A program made the position numbers and the translations under genes. Shown here one piece after another: positions 55,580 to 64,000 of a stretch of 64,000 bases of DNA. Under the pieces are notes generated by a model. The model did not search any database. It was not told where the DNA came from and saw nothing but the letters and a program-made list of their open reading frames with translations. Positions within the stretch are counted from its first letter, which is position 1; each line of letters begins with the position of its first letter. Origin of the DNA: Tetrapyrgos nigripes (taxonomy: Eukaryota; Basidiomycota; Agaricomycetes; Agaricales; Campanellaceae); the NCBI GenBank assembly GCA_013368315.1, contig JAACJM010000062.1, forward strand, positions 336,710 through 400,709. Direction: 5' to 3'.

Positions 55580-58340
55580 ATGGTGAATACGAGGCCAGCA
55601 CGGTCCCAGATTTAAAGTACACATTATTTGAAGGTTTAAGCTGAGCACACTCTGCGTATCCATCTTCCTCTACTTGAGATGGTGAAAAATCAGCACATCA
55701 GTCCTGCACAATTCTCTTAATCAAGGAATTTTACAAAATGTCAGTTTGAATTTGTAGGAATTACAATTAGTAATTCATAGTAGAATTATAGACCACATAA
55801 TGGAGTTGATGGATTGTATTGCGCTTGCAGCTTTGAATGAGTTACTTGCTGCAATCACATGATGTTGTATCTACTTTTACAAGCTTTTATACTATGTACT
55901 ACTGTGGCTGAGCAAATCTGTAAATAGAGCAAAGTGGTGCTAAGCGGATACTACAATGTAATGTCTGAGATCAGTCTGGAGTAATGATATAAGTAAAGTG
56001 GAAAGTGAGTGGTGCGTATGTGGCTAATTATATAGAATTCCAACAGAATTTGCACACAGTCAACAGGTTCAAAAATTGTAATTGGCTCTACACAATACCA
56101 GTCACATTTATGTGTCTCAAATAGACTCAGAAAATGAGATTTGGCAGCATTTTTAGAAGAAATATTATGATACTTAGCCAGCTGTTTCAGTGACTTTACC
56201 AGCAGAGATGAATATAATTCAGACAAAGGTATTGATGTGTATACAAGCAGCTGATTGGCTGTTGAGCGCAAAACAGAATCTGAAAAGCTATAAAACTAAT
56301 AAAGGCTGGAAGAGGGCTTGTATATCAGGCAAGGAAAAAGTAGATAATTCACTAAATATGGGAACAAATATGTTTTGATTGGCGAATTGCCGCCTTCAAA
56401 AAGAGGATGATATACTGATCCATCAGACTCAAAATGGACAGCTGTATCTGTAAAACTTTTTAAAAAGTTCCCCTTTTCTTAACATCTTGGCAATTGCAAA
56501 AGTCGATGTTAACTTTTGGCAGGGTCCGAAGGGTGGCGAAGAGCTTTCCTAAATGGGACAAAAGCTCTGGAAATCTATAACATATGTCACAAAAGTGTGA
56601 CAAATACTCGAAAATGTGTAACAGGCTGTCACTACTCCTTTTTAGAATAGTGTGGCGGGTTGGGCCAGTTTTTTCCCATGCCCCTTTGTCCTATAATGGT
56701 TTTAGCAGCCATTATGTGGCAAAAAAATCTCAAAAAATCTCAACAAATACTGAAAATATTCATACCTTTATTGTGATGATGTAATAGGGGTATAACTAAT
56801 GGAGGTCACTTTTACAAAAGTATAGCATATCTTTTTTACACAACCACTTTTGCAAAAGTATGGCAGATATATGGAAAAAGTGCCAGCAATTAAAATTGAA
56901 TTGGCACATCAGAGAGTGCATCCTGGGTGGCTAAATTATAATATCAAATTAGATTTGCAATATATGGAGCAGTGATACGCCGTACAAAATCGCCATATAC
57001 ATACTTAGATTTTGGTCCATAATATCAGTTTTGATGTTCTTTTAAGGGAATAAGAGGACTAGGGTGAGCCTTGAACTGCTAGTTAAGACCTAGCAGGACT
57101 AGAAAACAACGGTACAATAATATTAAGTGCTTATGGATGGAGAAACAACTCATTCTAAGTACTATATAGATATGTATGAGTTGGAGTTATGATAGCAGAC
57201 CCACCAAATAATAAAGATAGCCTACAAAGGCTTTCAAATCCTATTATAACAACTAGTACCACTAGTGAAGTGCGAGATAGCCCCTATTTGCAGGCATAGG
57301 AATGCATAGGCAGCACAATCCTCAGCTGAAAGGTCAATCAGAGAAGACAGCGCAAAGATTGGACATGCAGACAAGCACGCTAGGTCTAGATCTATGTATC
57401 AGCAAATCCCATAGTACTAAGATGGCTTCAAAGGAGTCTTAAGTATCTGTAAAAGGTACATGTGGATAAAAGTAGGACAAAGTATATATGTACAGGATCC
57501 CAGAGAGTTCAGCTATCCATTGGTACAGAGGGGATAGTGAATGGACGCCTCTACACAGAGATATAAGGGACAGAAGCGCTAAGTTGCAGTACATCCAAAC
57601 AATCAGAATACAACCCAAACGGGTAACAGTATTTCCAGATAAGGATAAATCTGTCAGTAAGCGTCTAGCTAGGTGTTGAAAGCATTGAAGGATGAATAAG
57701 TATGCAAATGGGACTGCAGAAGAGCTGGACTCGTATGTAGGACTAAGTAGTAGACTGTTGGCAATGCATAGAACACATATAAAGCAAGTTCAGAGAAAAG
57801 GGAAAGGAAAACTGAACGGAACAAAGAAACTACGAGAAAACCCTATGCCCCTAGCATAAGGACATGTATGAGGGACCTAGCGGTCATAAGTGGAGTGTTC
57901 TGAGTCATAGATGCGATGCTCGCTAACCAGGACAGTATACAAAACACCAGATGGCTTACAAAGAGGACTGAAGAAAGTTCCTACCAATATTTCTGTATAC
58001 CCTAATAAGCAAGTCTTTACTTACAAGGAAATAGGTAGAACTCGCTAACGGACTTTTCAATTTGTTTTGTATTTTCTCTACATACCTTTTAGCGGACATC
58101 AAAAAGAAATAAGTAACTGTATAGTTGTACAATACCATTGTCTGACCCATTACTAAATGAGCTACCTGCTGTAGTTCTGAAGTCAATTGCTAACCTGCAC
58201 ACCATATTTTTAGCAGTTCGAAGTGGAAAGTTTAATGTGGTAGATGTTCAAACTGTCTGTCTGTTGTGGTCCTTTTTGAACCATTCATTGTGAAGTCTGC
58301 AGCTGAAAGAAAGAAGCAATAATATTCAAACTTAGACAGT
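55580..58340. other. AT-rich stretch between LINE and Helitron
   Basis: Frames of up to 106 codons with AT-rich composition and no recognised domain (for example 56271-55951 minus). It probably contains the left flank of the Helitron, but I found no certain TC-type 5' end. Confidence 0.4.
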
Positions 58341-61300
58341 ACTGCTAAACATGATATTGTTGTTGAAAATAAGACTGCCCGTCATGCAGCCAAAAAGTGC
58401 AGCACATTCCCACTGAAGCCACCTACCAATAGCAAAATTTTGGATATAATTTGGGGCTTTTGTCAAGATACTGATCCCTCTATGTTCCAAGAAACAGGCT
58501 GTGCTGTATGTGGTCAGTTGCATCCATTGAAGTCTAGTCAACCTTTTCATCATGACCAACTCAATTTGGATATATTGAAAGTGCCTAATGTAACCAGGAA
58601 GGAACAAACATCCTTAACAGATCCCATTATTGAATTGGAAGGCCCTGTTTTGGCCAGTGGATGTGACCACATATGCAATGATTGTTTCACCAGCCTAGGC
58701 AAAAACAAAATGCCTTCCAAAGCTTTAGCTCAAGGCCTTTGGATTGGAGACATTCCAGATGTACTTAAAGACCTTAGATTTGCAGAAAAGTTGTTGATTG
58801 CAAGAGTTAGACATAGTCAATGTTTAGTGAAAGTTGCCTCTGGACAATATAAGATGAAGGCTAATATTATGTGCTTTTCAAATCCAGTAGATAAGATATA
58901 CAATATTTTACCACCTGGAAGGGATGAACTAGATGAGATGATTGCATTCATGTTTACTGGACCCTCAAAGCCTACTCCAGAACAATTGAGAGATACACCA
59001 TTATTGGTCAGGAGAGCTGTAATTAAAAAGGCTTTAGAGTGGCTGAAGTTAAACCACAAAGATTATCAAGATATTGTCATATCTGAAACCAACCTCAACT
59101 CTTATGCTGATGAAAGTGTACCTGTCCCATATGAATATTATCAGCAAGATTGTAATAAAGATGCATTGACAACAACTATAAATGAAGAGATTGAAGATGA
59201 AGGTACAGAAAGTGGTCCTTGTCCTGTTAGTGTGCATGGTCTTACAGGATATGACTTTGGAGAGATGACTTCACACCAAATGCGAGCAGCAGCATTGAAG
59301 CATTTGAAAGAAAACAAGAACATATTATTTGTTGCACACAATGAAGAACCTGTTCACTTTTTCCAATGATGTATCCCTATTTGTTTCCTTACGGCCTTGG
59401 TGGCATAAACAATTCTATGCAGACATCTAAGATGGGTCGGACTGCTCATAAAAGATTCTATCTCATGTATTATGATAAATGTTTCCAACTGGAGCCCAGT
59501 TTCTCTATTATTGCTTTCAATATTGAACAAATGAGACAGAGCAACAATGGTGGGTTCATTATAACCCATCGCAAAAACATTGACAATATAGCAGAACACA
59601 TTCGTAAATTGGACACTAAAGTCCTCGATGATATGTATAATTGATTCAAGAACAAAGAGTGTGTTGTACCAAAAACTGAACAAGAAACAGCATGTCTGCA
59701 ACTAATACATGATGTTGATGCTGTTGGTTCTCGTGTACAAGGATCTGTGACCTCTAAGAAACACATGAGAAATGAAGTATGGTCTCTGATAAATAAAATT
59801 GGATCACCATCTTGGTTTATAACTATATCACCTGCTGATGTCAATCACCCAATATGCTTGTATTTTGCAGACACTGATCAGGAATTTAAACCAGAAATAT
59901 GAGACAAGAAGTTGTGAGAACAGTTGATCAAGCAAAATCCAGTGGCTGCAGCAAGATTCTTTGATTTCATGATCAATGCATTCATAAAACATGTACTGGG
60001 AGTTGATGCTGATCATGATGGTTTGTATGGCAAGACTAAAGCTTATTATGGAACAGTAGAACAACAAGGACATCTGACATTGCATCTACATCTCTTACTG
60101 TGGATTGCGTCAAGTTTAAGTCCTCAGCAGATACAAGACCAGATACTTAAACATGATTCTGAATTCATCCAATCACTGGTATCATATCTAGAATCTTGCC
60201 ATGTTGGGCAGTTTGAAACTGGTTCCAGTATCAGTATAAATGAGCAAATAATATTAAACAAAACAAAACATGGATATAAGAACCTACACTTACAATGGCT
60301 AAGGCACCACCTACTGATAACTGTTATTGTAAAGGGGAACGAGCTTGTAGATCTTGTATAAGATTAGAAGAATGGACTGACAATTATAAATAGGAATGTG
60401 ATGACCTGGCCTTCTGATCTAATATGCACACCTGTCGTAATGCCAACAAGACAAAGGGTGGAGATAAATCAGGTGCAATTCATACAAGACCAGCATGTCT
60501 TGTTGATGGTGTATGTAAAGCCCAGTTTCCAAGAGAAGTTCATCCTCAAACTTTGATTGATCCTGCCACTGGATATATAGAGATGAAAAAAGGGGAAGCA
60601 TAGTAGAATACATGGACACCAGCTATCACATACCTATTCAGATGTAATACAGATGTTACATCTCTGTTGTCTGGTACAGCAGTCAAAGCTTGTGTGGCCT
60701 ATATTACTGATTATGTCACAAAACCAGGACTCAAAACATATACCTTCTTTGAAGCGATTAAGAGTGTATATGTCCAGAATAGCAGATTTATAACCAGTAC
60801 AGGTGATAACAGAAAACTAGCCAGGACAATGTTAGTAAAAATGGTGAACAGCCTCACAGGAAGAATCAAAATTGGAAGTCCAATGGCTTCCATGTATCTG
60901 TTGGGTATCCCAGATCACTATACCAATTTTGATTTTATCCCATTTTTTTTGGACTCAGTATGTGGACAGAGTGAGAACACAATGGAATGACCATGATAAT
61001 ATATTGAAGTCTCAGTCAGATATACATGATAAAGAAGGTCAATCAATTCTAGATGAGAAGGTGTGGCTGAACAAATGTAACAATGATAAATTTGTGGGGA
61101 TATCAAAAGTTGATGATTATAGTTTGCGAGGTGAAGAAATTCAGGAGATGAATCTGTACGATTTCATGCTGACCTATCGTAAACAATCAATTAGAATGAA
61201 GAAGTCAAAGATCAGTGAAGACAAAGACCTTATAGAATACAATGATATGAGTGACACAATGGAGAAACTGAAGATAACTCAATGCACATTGATGAAGAAT

Positions 61301-64000
61301 ATCCACCATCACTTGCACGTTTCATGTCAGTGCACCCTCAGCATGACACACATGGTCTATTGAGGCATAAGAAACTGGAGAATGTGGCTTTGAATTTTGT
61401 AGGCAGGACATTACCCAGAAAAGATAAGGGTGATCGTGAATATTATTGCTGTGTTATGTTGTCATTGTTCAAACCTTGGAGGGATGGATCTGAACTGAGG
61501 GAAGTAGGTAAAACTTGGGAGGAGGCTTTCAATGCACACAATTTCTCTGATACAGAGCTAGAGCTTACGGTGAACTTCAATCTGAGATATGAATGCAATG
61601 ACGCCAGAGATGATTACTCTGCATTGAGACAGCGAGGTAAAGCAGTTCCAATAACAGGGCCAAACTTCAGTGTTGATGATAAGGATAATCAAGCAATGCA
61701 TGAATTCCTCCACAAAGTAAATGAAACCTATAATCAAGATGTGGATGAAGAAATCATAGACTTTAACACAGAAGACCTGCTGCCAAACAACAGCACTGTC
61801 AAGAATAACCTTCTGAATAACCAAATTTCTAGAACACTTGAAACATTAGGTATAATGGATCCTCACAGTGAAAGATACATATTGGATGAAAAAACTAAGA
61901 GTTTTGTTCCTGATATAACAATTAATGGGTCTTCTTGGAAACAAAAAGTGGCAGATGAAAAAAACAGGGTGTCATTGGCCATGAAATACAGCACACCCCC
62001 CAGTCAAAATCATGACAAGTCTGATTCTAAAAACCAATTCACAAGATGGAATGAGGTTGTCTTTGATGATGCCTCTTACATAGATCAAAACTTTAAGAGT
62101 CAGATGGTTGAAGGACAATGCTTGTCTAATGATATAGTAAAAAATGAAGATTTAAATGAGGAACAGGTGGTATGGGTGGTACAGGTAAAAGCAGAGTGAT
62201 CCATTCTCTACGCAAGTTTTTTAATGATAAAGGTGAAGGTCATACTATGGTAGTGTGTGCACCAACAGGTACTGCTGCTGCATTGGTACATGGTTTAACT
62301 TATCATTCCCTGCTCAGATTTTCAAGACCAGCATCTGAAGATGTATCTGTAAACAAGGATACGGGTATAAAGAAAGCCAGAGATAATCTGGATGGTGTTG
62401 GATATGTATTTATTGATGAGGTCAGTATGTTAAGTATGCAGGACATGACCCGTATAAATCAGAGACTTGGACAGATATCTGGAAACTATGACGCAGGGTT
62501 CGGTGGATTTAGTGTCATATTTGCTAGTGATTTTGCACAATTACCATCTGTGGGAGGTACTTCTTTATACACAAAAAAATGCCCTCACATGGACCGAGCA
62601 CACTCTTTTTATACGCAGGTTGAGGAACTGGGTAAAGCTCTCTGGCATCAAGTAACACATGTTGTGATTTTATGTAAGAATATGAGACAGCAGGCACAGA
62701 GTGAAAATGATACCAAGCTGAGAACAGCATTGGAGAATATGCAATTTGCTTCATGTACAGCTGAAGATGTTGAATACTTGAGATCTAGAGTGGCTGGTCA
62801 ATTGTCAGGTCAACCAAAAATCAATGACCTGGACTTTAGATATGTGTCTATCATAACAAGTAGAAACACTCAGAGAGACTGTATAAATAATTTACAGTCT
62901 CGTAAATTTGCAGATGAAGTGAACCAGCCTCTTCATGCTTTCTATTCATGGGATATTATTGGGCATGGGAAGGATCCTGCTAACACCTGCCATAAGAAAT
63001 ACAGAAGCACAATGCCACCAAAGATAATGTCAGAAATGCTGAGACAAGCCCTGTGTATTACATTTGTGTATAGGGATGCCAGTGATGATAAAAAATAATG
63101 AGGCAACAGAGTTGTGTATAACAAATGGTCAGGAGGCACATGTATATGGTTGGAAGTCAGCCAGTGATACAAATGGAAAAGAATATCTTGATGTGTTGTA
63201 TGTTAAATTACATAAACCTGCCAAAGACATTACAATTCCTGGACTTCCTGAGAATATTGTGCCATTGTCTCAAAATAATGTACCTATAACAGCTAGGATG
63301 CCCAGTGGTGAAACTTACAGTATAACACGTAGTCAAGTCCAAGTAATTCAAAACTTTGCAATGACAGACTTCAATTCACAAGGAAGGACAAGAGATCACA
63401 ATGTATGCAGTTTGTCACAGGCAAGAAACCACCAGAGCATATATACTGCAATTTCTAGAAGCTCAACTCACAAAGGAACAGTCATAATGGAACCACTCAC
63501 ACATTTGACAATTGAAAAAATAACTAGTGGGTTAAATGGATTTTTGCGCCAGGAATTCCATGAATTGGAGATCCTAGATGAGATTACATGTTTGAAATAT
63601 GAACGACAGTTACCAGACAATGTTAATGGTGTGACCAGAGTTGATTTAATTACCCAATATTTATTGTGGAAGGGCAGACAGTATGTCCCCCCAAATGTGC
63701 CTATCCAAATTTGTTGGTCTGAGGAAGATCATTTTGAGGATGTTGAAAATTTCAATGAAGTGTTTGAAACCCATAAACAGTCCACCAAAACAAAGAAGAA
63801 ACAGCTCTTCAGTGTATAAGATTGCAGATACAGACAGATATGTTGCAGCTCCAGGCTCTCAACCTTTGCCAAATGTGACCAATAAACCCAAAATTCTACA
63901 TGAGACTGGACATGAAGAGACCTATACTTCAACAAAAAGACGTAAAGTACAACTGCGAAATGAACAAATTGGTCCAATTGGTATAAATTGGATGAGCAAA
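58340..64000 (+). mobile_element. Helitron RepHel gene, decayed, runs off the window
   Basis: The coding remnants of one Helitron transposase, on the plus strand. 58340-59369: N-terminal part (ETGCAVCGQL, then a C-x-x-C segment DHICNDC). 59366-59644: FPYGLGGINNSM...HKRFYLMYYDKCFQ. 59650-60360: Rep nuclease with FITISPADVNHPI and GHLTLHLHLLLW (HUH-type His pair). 60667-60990: CVAYITDYVTK, the two-tyrosine motif. 61282-62199: linker with NLRYECNDARDDYSA. 62172-63098 and 63064-63819: PIF1-like helicase with Walker A GGTGKSRVI, Walker B FIDEVSML, DFAQLPSVGG, and a C-terminal SQGRTRD motif. In-frame stops at about 59642, 59901 and 59916, frame changes at about 59365 and 63070, so it is inactive. 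Coding continues past 63820 to the edge (frame open to 64000), so the 3' hairpin and CTRR end lie outside. Confidence 0.88.

Overview
This window is nuclear DNA of a filamentous basidiomycete, most likely an Agaricomycete. Genes are split by many 45-80 bp GT-AG introns. The gene set is typical of that class: paralogous DUF6534 membrane proteins, UstS-like glutathione transferases, an ArAE_2/DUF2421 transporter and an F-box-like protein. There is an intron-containing tRNA, and the mobile DNA is of mixed type (LTR, tyrosine-recombinase retroelement, LINE, Helitron, TA-target MITEs, CACTA-like). The species cannot be named from the sequence.

Layout. 1-5.7 kb is gene-poor and contains one solo LTR. 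5.87-24.1 kb is a locus rearranged by duplication and insertion. It starts with two DUF6534 genes. The ancestral order DUF6534 - epoxide hydrolase - SDR then underwent a short tandem duplication, giving two epoxide hydrolases (10.0 and 21.2 kb), a DUF6534 fragment (12.8 kb) and an SDR fragment (11.6/12.7 kb). Three later insertions separated the copies: about 1.05 kb in the SDR fragment, about 7.7 kb between the promoter and coding region of the second hydrolase, and a solo LTR on the SDR stop codon. The 7.7 kb insert holds a DIRS/Ngaro-like element (gag, RT, RNase H, tyrosine recombinase) in which about 1.5 kb is inverted, plus a MITE.

24-46.7 kb is the conserved gene-dense part. It holds two tandem transaldolase genes (pentose phosphate pathway), an 18-exon ArAE_2/DUF2421 membrane transporter, a convergent hydantoinase/oxoprolinase-DUF917 gene, an F-box-like LRR gene and two tandem GSTs. 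Reading frames close exactly over the proposed exons for seven of these and the two hydrolases.

46.7-64 kb is an AT-richer transposon island: a MITE, tRNA-Arg(ACG), and a LINE reverse transcriptase split by a 3.35 kb CACTA-like inverted-repeat element. That element has TIRs made of tandem ~240 bp units and a core of about 130 copies of an 11-bp repeat that reverses direction once. A decayed Helitron RepHel then runs off the right edge.

The most interesting points are the 3.35 kb fold-back element, the internal inversion of the tyrosine-recombinase element, and a small LTR family carrying TATA box, hairpin and splice donor in fixed order. One LTR copy now sits as the apparent promoter, leader exon and intron of the second epoxide hydrolase.
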